From Alicyclobacillus sp. (lineage in GTDB: Bacteria > Bacillota > Bacilli > Alicyclobacillales > Alicyclobacillaceae), in assembly GCF_023511815.1 (NCBI RefSeq), contig NZ_JAIMAV010000012.1, positions 1-52,143 on the forward strand: 52,143 bases of DNA, written 5' to 3'. Position numbers and translations under genes: made by a program. The notes under the pieces were generated by a model. It saw only the letters and a program-made list of their open reading frames with translations. It was not told the DNA's origin and did no database searches. Below, one piece after another: positions 28,180-36,485 of the stretch (its first letter is position 1; every line of letters begins with the position of its first letter).

Positions 28180-28299
28180 GGCGGCGGGAGGTTCCAACGG
28201 GAGAATCGTCGAATGTGATCTGGATCAACGTGAAGCGCTCTGGACTGGACTACGGTGGGATGGGGTACTTCACAAAAGTAAGCACAGGAGGCGATCTCG

Positions 28300-28764
28300 T
28301 TGGAACCGAGGATCGACTATGGCCGGGTGGCCCCCGGGGCCGTGAAGGCGATGCAGGGACTGGAGCAGTACCTGCGCGGGAGCGGCTTGGAGCACTCCCT
28401 GCTGGAACTGGTCAAGACGCGGGCGTCGCAGATCAACGGGTGCGCCTACTGCATCGACATGCACACCAAGGACGCGCGGGCGGCCGGCGAGACGGAGCAG
28501 CGGCTGTACGCCCTGTCCGCGTGGCGGGAGACGCCGTTTTTCACGGAGCGGGAGCGGGCGGCCTTGGCCTGGACGGAGGCGGTCACGAACGTCACGGACG
28601 GCCATGTGCCGGATGAGGTGTATACCTGGGCGCGCAGCCAGTTCAGCGAGGAAGAGCTGGTGAATCTGACGATGGCCGTGATCGCCATCAACGGCTGGAA
28701 CCGGCTGGCCATCAGCATGCGCGCAGTGCCGGGCACGTATCAACCCGCGAAGCGAAGCGAGTGA
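28300..28764 (+). CDS. AhpD-like carboxymuconolactone decarboxylase-family protein
   Basis: A protein of 154 aa with the AhpD-type redox motif Cys48-Ala-Tyr-Cys51 followed by Ile-Asp-Met-His, typical of alkylhydroperoxidase-like members of the CMD family. These act as small thiol peroxidases, often in trimers or hexamers. TTG 28300 is placed eight bases after AGGAGG. The gene stands alone, with a strong hairpin behind it. Confidence 0.9.
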   Translation: MEPRIDYGRVAPGAVKAMQGLEQYLRGSGLEHSLLELVKTRASQINGCAYCIDMHTKDARAAGETEQRLYALSAWRETPFFTERERAALAWTEAVTNVTDGHVPDEVYTWARSQFSEEELVNLTMAVIAINGWNRLAISMRAVPGTYQPAKRSE

Positions 28765-28770
28765 TGCGAT

Positions 28771-28812
28771 GAGGCCGGAGGCGGGGGAACGCCCGCCTCC
28801 GGCCTCTGTGCT
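28771..28812. terminator. Intrinsic terminator between convergent genes
   Basis: GAGGCCGGAGGCGGG and its complement CCCGCCTCCGGCCTC form a near-perfect long stem around a short loop, followed by a modest T-rich stretch. It lies between the convergent AhpD-like gene and the 148-aa gene and can serve both. Confidence 0.75.
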
Positions 28813-29259
28813 TTATTTGCGTTTGCCGCCGTGGAAGACGAGGCGTACGTGATCGAGCCCGTGTTTCTGAAATTCCTGCTCGTACTGCTCCTTGCGGCGC
28901 CAGAGCTTCATCTCCATCTCCTTGGTGAACTCCTGCTCCGGACCCGCCTGGGTCATCACATCGCGGTACGCCAGATGGTGCGACAGCACATCCCAGAAGG
29001 TCTCCTCGTCGTACTCGTCGATGATTGGAAACAGCGCGTCCTCCATCGCCTCGTTGGCGTGGTACACCCCGCACTCGTCGCAAAACTGCACCCAATCCTC
29101 CGCGCCGAACCGATCCGCCAGCGCGTAAATGTGATCCGCCGTCTCCTGGAGCTCCCGGCGGCGGGATTCATCCATCTGGGTCCCGTTGACCAACCACTCG
29201 CCGAGAAACATCAGCACGAGCAGGTTTCGATACTGCTCCCGGGTCAATTCAATCTGCAT
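28813..29259 (-). CDS. Hypothetical acidic protein, 148 aa
   Basis: A soluble protein rich in Glu, Asp and aromatic residues, mostly helical. It includes Cys-Asp-Glu-Cys in the middle, a possible metal or redox pair, and Glu-Glu-Thr-Phe-Trp-Asp-Val-Leu. I do not recognise the family. The ATG is at 29259 with GAGGTGAGGG upstream on the minus strand, a strong site, so the gene is real. It is the only gene between the AhpD-like gene and the sugar ABC operon. Confidence 0.75.
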   Translation of the reverse strand: MQIELTREQYRNLLVLMFLGEWLVNGTQMDESRRRELQETADHIYALADRFGAEDWVQFCDECGVYHANEAMEDALFPIIDEYDEETFWDVLSHHLAYRDVMTQAGPEQEFTKEMEMKLWRRKEQYEQEFQKHGLDHVRLVFHGGKRK

Positions 29260-29543
29260 GCGCCCTCACCTCTGTCGAAGCGGCGCCGACGCGGCCGTCC
29301 GCGCGCGATGCGCCTGTCGATCCCGTGGTCCCACGGATCGCACGCCATCCATTTTACCCGCTCGCGCGCGGTTGTGCATACGAACGTCCGGCGAAGCCGG
29401 AACGGCCGCGGGTGGGCGCGGCCGTCGGCGGGGTTGACGGAAGGTGGTCCGGCCGCGGGGGCCGCGACTGCGTCTGGCTGCGCGCGTTTGCCCGTGCGCT
29501 GGCGGTGCGCTGGCGGTGCGCTGGCGGTGCGCTGCCGGCGCGG
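29260..29543 (-). other. Gap with 11-bp tandem repeat
   Basis: No gene visible. GTGCGCTGGCG is repeated four times in tandem (29494-29537, the last copy with one change), about 7 bases past the end of the permease gene. The rest is GC-rich, with GGCCGCG repeats. Confidence 0.6.
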
Positions 29544-30755
29544 TCACTTGCCGGCGCGCTGGCGGCGCCGCCTGGTCAGGGTGTCGATGGTGACGGCGAT
29601 GAGCAGGATGCCGCCCTCAATCATGTACTTCGTGCTGGACGGGGCGCTCAGCAGGTCCATGCCGTTCTCGACGCTCCCGATGACGAGGGCGCCCGCCAGG
29701 GCGTTGTACACGCTGCCGCGGCCGCCGAACAGACTCGTTCCGCCGATGACGGCCGCCGCGATGGAGTCCATCAGGAGGTTGCCGCCGCCGGACGCGGGTG
29801 AGGCGGAGCCGAGGCGCGACGCGCCGAGGATGCCGCCGATGGCCCCCATCACCGAGGCGAGGGTGAACACCGCCATGCGGATGGTGCGCACCGGGATGCC
29901 GGCGCGCCGCGACGCTTCCGCGTTGCCGCCGAGGGCGTAGACGTGGCGGCCGAACTGGGTCGACTGCAGCACGAAGCCGAAGAAGACGACGAACACCAGC
30001 AGGATGAGCCCCATCACCGGAACGCCCCGGTAGCTGTTGAGCACCAGCACCACGATGGCCGAGACCACGGCGGTCAGCGCAATGCGAAGGCCGGCCGACG
30101 TGCCGCTGCCGAGATCGAGCCCGCGCAGCGTCCGGTCGCGGCGGGTCCGCGTGACGCTCCAGGCCACCCCGGCCACGGCGACGACCGCGAGCGCCCAGCC
30201 CAGCCAGGCGGGGAGGTAGGACGACGCGATCGACAGCAAAAACTTATCCGATATGGGTACGGTGCCCTCCTGACCGAGCATGGCGAGGAGGATGCCCTGG
30301 TATCCGAGCGATCCCGCCAGCGTCACGATGAACGAAGGCACACCGATGTAGGTCACCCACCAGCCCTGGAAGAGGCCGATGAGTGCACCGGTCAACACGG
30401 CGGCCAGGATGGCGAGCCAGGCGTTGACGCCAGCGACCGACAGCTGTACGAGAACGCCCGCCGCAACGCCGCTGACGGCGGCGATGGAGAGATCGATCTC
30501 GCCGAGCAGAAGGATGAACGTCTCACCGACGCCGAGCATGCCGATGGTCGCAATCTGCAGGACCAGGTTCGACAGGTTGCGGCCGGTCAGGAAGTGCCCG
30601 TTGATGGACTGAAACACGACCCAGATGACGACCAGGCCGATGAGGACCGGGATGAGGCCGAGCTCACCGGATTGTATCCGGGCGCGCCACGCGCCGATGA
30701 GGCTCGTCGGCTGCCCCTTCGGGTTCTGCACCACCCGCTGTTCCTGCGCATTCAC
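29544..30755 (-). CDS. xylH: Sugar ABC transporter permease (XylH-like)
   Basis: An inner-membrane permease of 403 aa with about ten hydrophobic segments, of the BPD_transp_2 family used for monosaccharides. The cytoplasmic loop Ala-Leu-Gly-Gly-Asn-Ala-Glu-Ala-Ser-Arg-Arg-Ala-Gly-Ile is the coupling motif of this group. GTG 30755 overlaps the end of the ATPase gene (GTGA). Similarity in order and style is to xylFGH; a substrate other than xylose (ribose, galactose) is possible. Confidence 0.87.
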   Translation of the reverse strand: MNAQEQRVVQNPKGQPTSLIGAWRARIQSGELGLIPVLIGLVVIWVVFQSINGHFLTGRNLSNLVLQIATIGMLGVGETFILLLGEIDLSIAAVSGVAAGVLVQLSVAGVNAWLAILAAVLTGALIGLFQGWWVTYIGVPSFIVTLAGSLGYQGILLAMLGQEGTVPISDKFLLSIASSYLPAWLGWALAVVAVAGVAWSVTRTRRDRTLRGLDLGSGTSAGLRIALTAVVSAIVVLVLNSYRGVPVMGLILLVFVVFFGFVLQSTQFGRHVYALGGNAEASRRAGIPVRTIRMAVFTLASVMGAIGGILGASRLGSASPASGGGNLLMDSIAAAVIGGTSLFGGRGSVYNALAGALVIGSVENGMDLLSAPSSTKYMIEGGILLIAVTIDTLTRRRRQRAGK

Positions 30756-31543
30756 GCTCCGCTCACCTCCGCCGTGGCGCCGGTCATCACGGCCACCACA
30801 TGTTCCGGTGTGACGGCGGTCTTCTCGAACACCCCGGCCGTCCGGCCGAGGCGCAGCACGGTGATGCGATCGGCGACCTCAAACACGTCGTGCATGTTGT
30901 GCGAGATGACGATGACCCCAAGCCCCTTGGCCTTCAGGCGCAGGATGAGGTTGAGCACCTGGCGGGTCTGCGCGACGCCGAGGGCGGCGGTGGGCTCATC
31001 GAGCAAGACCACCTTCGATCCCCACAGCACCGCTCTCGCCACGGCCACGGTCTGCCGCTGCCCGCCGGACAGGCCGGCGACCGGCGTGGACAGGGCGGGC
31101 AGCCGGATGCCGAGGCTGTCGAGCACGGGCTTGGCCTTCTCTTCCATCGCCGACTTGTTCAGCAGGCGAAGCATGGGCGGGACCAGGGGCCGGGTGATCT
31201 CGCGCCCGAGAAACAGGTTCGAGACGATGTCGAGGTTGTCGCACAGCGCGAGGTCCTGGTACACGGTCTGAATGCCGTACCGCTCCGCGGCGGCGGGGGA
31301 GTCGATGTGCGCGCGCTGCCCGTCGACAAAGATCTCCCCTTCGTCCGGCGTCTCCACGCCGGAGATGATCTTGATGGTGGTCGACTTCCCGGCGCCGTTG
31401 TCGCCGACGAGGGCGACCACCTCACCGGGATAGACGTCCAGGGAGACGTCCGACAGGGCCTGAACCGCACCGAACGACTTGCGCAGGTGCTCGACGCGCA
31501 GCACGGGCTTGGCATCCGCTGCCGGCCGGGCCATGGATTGCAT
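30752..31543 (-). CDS. xylG: Sugar ABC transporter ATPase, single cassette (XylG-like)
   Basis: An ATPase of 263 aa with Walker A Gly-Asp-Asn-Gly-Ala-Gly-Lys-Ser-Thr, signature Leu-Ser-Gly-Gly-Gln-Arg-Gln, and Walker B Val-Val-Leu-Leu-Asp-Glu-Pro-Thr-Ala-Ala. Classical XylG, RbsA and MglA have two fused cassettes (about 500 aa). This one has a single cassette, as in FrcA-type systems, so two copies must work per transporter. GGAGGGAACACC lies just ahead of the start; Met4 is an alternative start. Confidence 0.88.
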   Translation of the reverse strand: MQSMARPAADAKPVLRVEHLRKSFGAVQALSDVSLDVYPGEVVALVGDNGAGKSTTIKIISGVETPDEGEIFVDGQRAHIDSPAAAERYGIQTVYQDLALCDNLDIVSNLFLGREITRPLVPPMLRLLNKSAMEEKAKPVLDSLGIRLPALSTPVAGLSGGQRQTVAVARAVLWGSKVVLLDEPTAALGVAQTRQVLNLILRLKAKGLGVIVISHNMHDVFEVADRITVLRLGRTAGVFEKTAVTPEHVVAVMTGATAEVSGA

Positions 31544-31563
31544 GGTGTTCCCTCCTAAAGGTG

Positions 31564-31589
31564 CCGGGGGCTGTCAGGGCAGCCCCCGG
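31564..31589 (-). promoter_or_regulatory. Intercistronic hairpin between binding-protein and ATPase genes
   Basis: CCGGGGGCTG (31564-31573) and CAGCCCCCGG (31580-31589) form a perfect 10-bp stem without a T-run, just before the ATPase gene. Hairpins after the binding-protein gene commonly stabilise that part of the mRNA or attenuate downstream genes, giving more binding protein than permease. The remaining gap (31590-31717) holds two copies of TTCGCGCGTGGGAC. Confidence 0.6.
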
Positions 31590-31717
31590 AGGATGTGAAA
31601 GGTGAGCCGTCTGCTCGCAACTGCGCGGCCGCGGGCGTACCGGACGGCCTGTGCAGGGCCGCGGGTGGCGCATTCGCGCGTGGGACGGCCGCAGGGGCCG
31701 CGTTCGCGCGTGGGACG

Positions 31718-32854
31718 TCAGGATTTGGCGGCGTTGATCTTGTCCATGGTGGTGTAGCCGTCCTTGATGACGGTGTCCTGGATGTTGTCCTTGGTGACCA
31801 CCACGGGTGTCAAGAGCACGGACGGGACGTCCTTGGTGCCGTTGTTGACCTTGCCGTTGATGAGGCTGGCGTCCGGTTGCTGTCCCTGCGCCAGCGCAAC
31901 GGCCAGCTTCGCGGCCGCCTCCGCCTCCTGCTTGACCGCCTTGTAGACGGTCATGGATTGCAGGCCCTGGAGGATGTTGTGCAGGCCGGCGTCGGTGGCG
32001 TCCTGGCCCGTGACCGGCACCTTGCCGGCGAGGCCCTGCGCACGCAGGGCTTGGATCACGGCGCCCGCCAGGCCGTCGTTGGCGACCAGCACCCCGTCCA
32101 CCTTGTTGTTCAGTTGGGTCAGGGCCTGTTCCATCTCCCGCTGGCCGTTGGCCGGCAGCCAATCCGGTGTGTAGGTCTCGTAACCCTTTTTGAGCGTGCC
32201 GTTGGCGAACAGCGGATCGAGCACATCGTGCGCGCCCTTCGCGAACAGCAGGGCGTTGTTGTCCGTCTGCGCGCCGTCAATCATGACGACCGTGCCGCCC
32301 TTCGGGGTGTGATCGGCGATGTACTGCCCCTGCAGCTGGCCGACCTTCTCGTTGTCGAACGAGACATAGTAGTCGACGTTGGCCCCGGTGATCAGGCGAT
32401 CGTAGGAGATCACCTTCACGCCCGCCTGCTGCGCCTCGTTGACGATGGTCGCGGCCGCCTTGGAATCCACCGGATCGAGCACGAGAACCTTGGCGCCGTT
32501 GGTGATGGCGGCCTCCGCCTGCTGCTGCTGGGTGGTGGCGTTGCCCTGGGCGTTGTTGTAGATCACCTTGATGTTCGGCGCAAGCTGCTGCACGGTCTGT
32601 TCGAAGTCCGGACGGTCCTGGGTCTCGTACCGGGCCGAGGTGGCCGTCTCGGGCAACAAGAGCGCGATGGTGGCGCTGCCGGAGGCGTTGGTGTCGGTCG
32701 AACCGGTCGCATTGGTCCCGGCGCTGTTCCCTGCGCTGTTTCCGGCCGAACCACCCCCACCGCTGGTGCCGCCGCTCTGCCCGCAGGCGCTGACGGCCAG
32801 CGGGAGGGCGAGCAGGAGGGCCGCCGCGGCGGCCTTCGTCTTCTTCTGGAGCAT
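31718..32854 (-). CDS. xylF: Sugar-binding lipoprotein (XylF-like)
   Basis: A periplasmic-binding-type protein of 378 aa. The N-terminal signal ends in a lipobox (Ala-Val-Ser-Ala-Cys), so it is anchored to the membrane by lipid. A Gly/Ser/Asn/Thr-rich spacer of about 35 residues follows. The fold of peptide-binding protein 4 type shows in Val-Leu-Asp-Pro-Val-Asp, Gly-Val-Leu-Val-Ala-Asn-Asp-Gly and Thr-Gly-Gln-Asp-Ala. The Gly-Gln-Asp segment is typical of D-xylose-binding XylF. First gene of the operon, with an operator and a cre-like box upstream. Confidence 0.88.
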   Translation of the reverse strand: MLQKKTKAAAAALLLALPLAVSACGQSGGTSGGGGSAGNSAGNSAGTNATGSTDTNASGSATIALLLPETATSARYETQDRPDFEQTVQQLAPNIKVIYNNAQGNATTQQQQAEAAITNGAKVLVLDPVDSKAAATIVNEAQQAGVKVISYDRLITGANVDYYVSFDNEKVGQLQGQYIADHTPKGGTVVMIDGAQTDNNALLFAKGAHDVLDPLFANGTLKKGYETYTPDWLPANGQREMEQALTQLNNKVDGVLVANDGLAGAVIQALRAQGLAGKVPVTGQDATDAGLHNILQGLQSMTVYKAVKQEAEAAAKLAVALAQGQQPDASLINGKVNNGTKDVPSVLLTPVVVTKDNIQDTVIKDGYTTMDKINAAKS

Positions 32855-32869
32855 GTGTCATCCCCCTCT

Positions 32870-32883
32870 GTAATCGCTTACTC
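32870..32883. promoter_or_regulatory. Putative cre (CcpA) site
   Basis: TGTAATCGCTTACT agrees with the cre consensus TGWAANCGNTNWCA at all fixed positions except the last. It lies 16 bases ahead of the xylF start, where CcpA would block transcription when preferred sugars are present. Confidence 0.6.
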
Positions 32884-32946
32884 AAGCGGCACAACGGCGC
32901 TGAAACGAATGAAGCCGAACTCAGGTCAAGGCGTTGCGCCAACTTT

Positions 32947-32961
32947 GTTTATAGCATAAAC
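32947..32961. promoter_or_regulatory. Putative ROK/XylR operator
   Basis: GTTTAT-AGC-ATAAAC is a perfect 6-bp palindrome with a 3-base centre, inside an A/T-rich island (32938-32971) where AACTTTGTTT also occurs twice, between xylF and the ROK gene. XylR-type repressors bind such palindromes. The remaining gap to the ROK gene (32990-33210) is very GC-rich and holds nothing I can name. Confidence 0.6.
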
Positions 32962-33225
32962 TTTGTTTGAGCAGATTGCAATCGTGAGTTTTGCGGCGGC
33001 GCGCGCGTTTGGGCGCGGGCGGCGTGCGGGATGGCCCGGAGCGAGGGGGTGCGGCCCGACGGGGGCGCGGTCGCAGGTGCGTGGCTGGCGCCCGGTCGGT
33101 GCCGGGCGCACGGTGTCGGGCGGTGCGCGGTGTGGGCGTTGGATGCTGTCCGGGTGGTGCCGGGGGCAGGGTGTCGGCGGGATCGACCCCGATGGCGGGG
33201 CGAACTTCAAGGAGGTTGCGGCAGG

Positions 33226-34422
33226 ATGGCGATGGTGATAGACGCCGCGGAGATGCGTCGACGGAATAAACTAACTGTGCTGAATGCGATCCGCAACCAG
33301 CCGGGAATTTCGCGCGCGGCGCTGTCGGAGGCCACAGGGATGAACAAGGCGACGGTGTCCTCGTTGGTGGCCGAGTTGATGGACGAGCGTTTCGTGATTG
33401 AGGTGGGGCCCGGCTCGTCGACCGGGGGGCGCCGGCCCATTCGCCTTCAGTTTCACGCCGAGGCGGCGTACAGCATCGGCATTGACGTGCAGATCCACTC
33501 GGTCCGGTTGGTGCTGTGCAACCTCAACCACGCGGTGGTCCTGGAGCACCTTCTGCCGATGTCGCCCGCCTCGATGTCGAGCGCCGAACTGGTAGGTCAG
33601 CTGGCGGATTCCATTCGGCACCTGTTGGCAGAGGCGCCGGAGAGTCCGCACGGGGTGATCGGCATCGGGATTTCGCTGCCGGGGCTGGTCAATTACCGAA
33701 CGGGCTACATTCACTACATCCCGAACATGGGCATCCGCGATCTCCCTCTGGCGGAAATCCTGCAGGCGGAGTTCCGGCTGCCGGTGTTGATTGACAACGA
33801 CGCGAACTGCGGTGCGTGGGCCATCTACCGGGATCATACGGCGGTGGACAGCCTGGTGTTTGTCAACGTGGGCATCGGCATCGGCGCGGGGGTGATCGTC
33901 AATGGGCAGTTGTACCGCGGGACATCCGGGCTGGCCGGGGAGTACGGGCACATGACCATCGATCCGATGGGCCTCCGCTGCTCCTGCGGCAACCGCGGGT
34001 GTTGGGAGCAGTACGCGTCGGAGAGCGCGCTGTTGGCGCACTGGAATGAGGTGTACGCTCGGACGAATCCCGGCCTGCACTGCACCGGCTACGATGTGGT
34101 GCCACGCCTGGTGGAACTGGCGCAGGCCGGAGATGAGGATGCGCTGCGCGCCTTCGCGCACCTGGGGTACCACCTGGGCGTGGGGCTGGCGAACATCGCG
34201 AACACGCTGAACCCGGAGATGATTGTCATCGGCGGCCGGTTGGCCGCGGCGGAGCGGTTTCTCCGGGCGGAGATGGAACACACGCTGCGTGCTCGGGCGC
34301 TGCCGGTGGCTCGCGATGTGCGCCTGACGATGGCGGAGGCCAGCGTGCAGGCGGTGGGAGCGGCGGGCATTGTCGCGGAGGAGACGCTGCTGCGCACGGG
34401 CGACGCCCCGGCCGTGGGGTGA
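33226..34422 (+). CDS. xylR: ROK-family transcriptional repressor (XylR-like)
   Basis: A regulator of 398 aa. The N-terminal winged HTH is Gly-Ile-Ser-Arg-Ala-Ala-Leu-Ser-Glu-Ala-Thr-Gly-Met-Asn-Lys-Ala-Thr-Val-Ser. The ROK body has the ATPase-like Gly-Ile-Gly-Ile-Ser-Leu-Pro-Gly and the zinc cluster Cys-Ser-Cys-Gly-Asn-Arg-Gly-Cys-Trp-Glu. The start is ATG 33226, with AAGGAGGT upstream; the frame is open further 5'. Divergent from the sugar ABC operon, which it probably represses until a sugar binds. Confidence 0.9.
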   Translation: MAMVIDAAEMRRRNKLTVLNAIRNQPGISRAALSEATGMNKATVSSLVAELMDERFVIEVGPGSSTGGRRPIRLQFHAEAAYSIGIDVQIHSVRLVLCNLNHAVVLEHLLPMSPASMSSAELVGQLADSIRHLLAEAPESPHGVIGIGISLPGLVNYRTGYIHYIPNMGIRDLPLAEILQAEFRLPVLIDNDANCGAWAIYRDHTAVDSLVFVNVGIGIGAGVIVNGQLYRGTSGLAGEYGHMTIDPMGLRCSCGNRGCWEQYASESALLAHWNEVYARTNPGLHCTGYDVVPRLVELAQAGDEDALRAFAHLGYHLGVGLANIANTLNPEMIVIGGRLAAAERFLRAEMEHTLRARALPVARDVRLTMAEASVQAVGAAGIVAEETLLRTGDAPAVG

Positions 34423-34705
34423 TGTTGCGGTGGGGGCGGGGTGTGCGGGCGGGAGGATGCGTGGGTGGAGGACGAGATGAAGGGGGCTTTGGAGGGCACG
34501 GCGGGCGGCGGTAGATGGAGATTGGACTGGGCGGTGGGCGGCGGTGTGCGGGGGTGTTGGAGGAAGCCAGGGACGGGGTAGTGTTCGGCAGTGGCGGGGG
34601 TTGAGTGAGCCTGGGGAAGCCTGGGGAAGCCCGGGGAAGCCCGGGGAAGCCCGGGGAAGCCTGGGCGTGGTTCCCCGACGGGCGATCCTCCCGCCGCAAG
34701 TGGGA
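34423..34705 (+). repeat. Gap with 10-bp tandem repeat
   Basis: The core is five to six tandem copies of GCCTGGGGAA / GCCCGGGGAA (about 34609-34665) between two convergent genes. No gene and no clear terminator are visible in the rest, which is G-rich. Confidence 0.65.
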
Positions 34706-35437
34706 TCAATCACCGCCGCCGTGATGCACCGACGTTTCCGAGGCATCGCCCGTGCCGGGACCCGCGCCAGAGGTGGGGGTAGGGGTGTCATCGGGATCGA
34801 CATCGGGGATGGGGGTGCGGCTTGGACGAAGGGATCGCCTGGGGATTCTCCAGCCCCGAAGCACCGACAGGACGCGCAGCCCCGATACGGCGACGAGCAG
34901 TCCATACAGTCCCCAGGGTTGGGACGGCCCGACCCACCTCATGCCCACCGCGAAACCGGCCAGGACGGCCCACAGCGCGTAGATTTCATCCCGCAGGACC
35001 AGGGGTTTGCGTCCGGCCAGCACGTCGCGGACAATTCCGCCGCCGATCCCGGTCATCACCGCCGCGACCACAATCGTCCCCAGGCTGTACCGCATGCCGG
35101 CGGCGTACAGCGCCCCTTGGATGGCGAACGCGGACAGGCCGATGGCGTCAAAGACAAAGTTCCACCTCAGCCACCGCTGGATCCAAGTCGCTGGCAGGAT
35201 GATCAGAACGGCGGTGGCGAGGAACGCGGTGGTGAACAACGTTCCCTGTGCCCAGATGTGAGACACCGGCAGGCCGATCAACACGTTGCGGATCAACCCG
35301 CCGCCAAACGCGGTCACCATGGCCAGGACGAAGACCCCGAACAGATCGTAAGCCTCTTCCATGGCCACAATCGCCCCGCTTACCGCGAACGCAATGGTGC
35401 CAATCAGGTTGAACACGTCCCAGGTCACGGGCGTCAT
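34706..35437 (-). CDS. TRIC-type cation channel family protein (UPF0126/YadS-like)
   Basis: A membrane protein of 243 aa with about seven hydrophobic segments in two repeats, each containing the marker Gly-Gly-Gly-(Leu/Ile)-(Ile/Val)-Arg-(Asn/Asp)-Val-Leu. Bacterial members form trimeric cation channels. The C-terminal 45 residues are hydrophilic, with Pro, Thr, Asp and Gly, and are not part of the fold. The ATG follows CTGGAGATGACG. A stand-alone gene. Confidence 0.88.
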   Translation of the reverse strand: MTPVTWDVFNLIGTIAFAVSGAIVAMEEAYDLFGVFVLAMVTAFGGGLIRNVLIGLPVSHIWAQGTLFTTAFLATAVLIILPATWIQRWLRWNFVFDAIGLSAFAIQGALYAAGMRYSLGTIVVAAVMTGIGGGIVRDVLAGRKPLVLRDEIYALWAVLAGFAVGMRWVGPSQPWGLYGLLVAVSGLRVLSVLRGWRIPRRSLRPSRTPIPDVDPDDTPTPTSGAGPGTGDASETSVHHGGGD

Positions 35438-35686
35438 CTCCAGTTTTCATCTATGCCCACTCATCATAGGGGAAAATGAAGCACCCTGTCGAGCCGGAGG
35501 GAGATGGTGCTTGCATCCCGGATTGGTGCTGTTGGTGCACGCTTCCCAAGGGGTGCGGGATCGAGGCTGGATTGGGGTTAGGGTGGTTGGGACGGGGAGA
35601 GCGGGGAGAGTGGGGGCGGCGAGTCCGCTCGGCGTGGATGCCCCCGGGTCGAAGCTAGCGTGGGGCGAAGCCAGCGTGGGGGCGAG

Positions 35687-35883
35687 TGTTGAATTTTCGT
35701 AGTAAAGTGGCCGATTTCACCTCTCCACCGGCCACGGATCCCCCTGTGAAAGAGGTATTTTCGTTTTAACTCCGCCCTTGAGGAGTCTCGGGGGCTTGAT
35801 TTAGTACGATTTTTCACCTCTCACGGTGCCATGTCCCCGCTTCCACCGCCCGAATCCAGGGCGATTACTACGATTTTTCACCT
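35687..35883 (+). repeat. 197-bp repeat unit B1
   Basis: Same unit as in array A, opposite orientation, 197 bp. The right end TTACTACGATTTTTCACCT (35865-35883) is intact. The left end has lost its first bases (GTGTTGAATTTTCGTAGTAA instead of the usual AGGTGAATTTT...) and the conserved left flank is missing, so this is the outer, broken end of array B. The internal copy TTAGTACGATTTTTCACCT is also slightly changed. Confidence 0.88.
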
Positions 35884-36288
35884 TTCATTCGCGGGCCCTA
35901 AGACACCACATCCGGCGCACTCGATCCGTTCCCGGGCCACAGGCCCACGTCGCATTCGCACCGCGAGTTGTAACACACCGCGTCGGCCGGGGCGGAGCAA
36001 CAGCAGACATTTCCTACACATTGCGGCGGGGTGTTCATCTTCCCGCTGATGGGCAACCCCGGGCCGCATTCACCATTACGCTCAAGCAGCGGGTCGACAC
36101 ACAGCGGAGGACGAGGTTCGAGACGGGGCATGAAGATGGATTTGGTTGGGCGGGCCGGTGGCCCGCCCCTCCTTTATTTTATTTCGCCAGCTTACGGGGC
36201 CTTGCCAATATGGTACCGTCCCTGCGACCGGGGCCCCATCTCCGTGGCCCCGACCCCAAGCGGCCACCTAAATACCACGGTGCCTGAA
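35884..36288 (+). other. Array cassette F (copy B)
   Basis: About 405 bases homologous to 13524-13966. It contains the shared GGGCCCTAAGACACCACATC start, a decayed fruA 3' end (36025-36133), the hairpin GGGCGGGCC/GGCCCGCCC (36148-36168) followed by CTCCTTTATTTTATTT (a convincing terminator on the plus strand), and the conserved flank before the next unit. Confidence 0.75.
36025..36133 (+). pseudogene. Decayed fruA 3'-end fragment in cassette F (array B)
   Basis: It begins Gly-Gly-Val-Phe-Ile-Phe-Pro-Leu-Met-Gly-Asn, closer to FruA than the array A copy (FruA has Gly-Gly-Val-Phe-Val-Phe-Pro-Leu-Met-Gly-Asn). It then lacks about 35 bases, and after a frame change reads Thr-Leu-Lys-Gln-Arg-Val-Asp, ending at TGA 36131-36133 where FruA also ends. 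Confidence 0.72.
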
Positions 36289-36485
36289 AGGTGAATTTTC
36301 GTAGTAAAATGGCTGATTTCATCCCTCCACCGTCCACGGATCCCCCTCTGGAAGAGGTATTTTCGTTTTAACTCCGCCGTCGAGGTGCCTCTGGCACGTG
36401 ACTTACTACGATTTTTCACCTTTCACAGCGCATCGTCCCCGCCTCCACCGCCCGAATCCAGGGGGATTACTACGATTTTTCACCT
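36289..36485 (+). repeat. 197-bp repeat unit B2
   Basis: End repeats AGGTGAATTTTCGTAGTAA (36289-36307) and TTACTACGATTTTTCACCT (36467-36485), with both internal copies. Exactly 197 bp. Left and right flanks match those of A1-A3. Confidence 0.9.
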
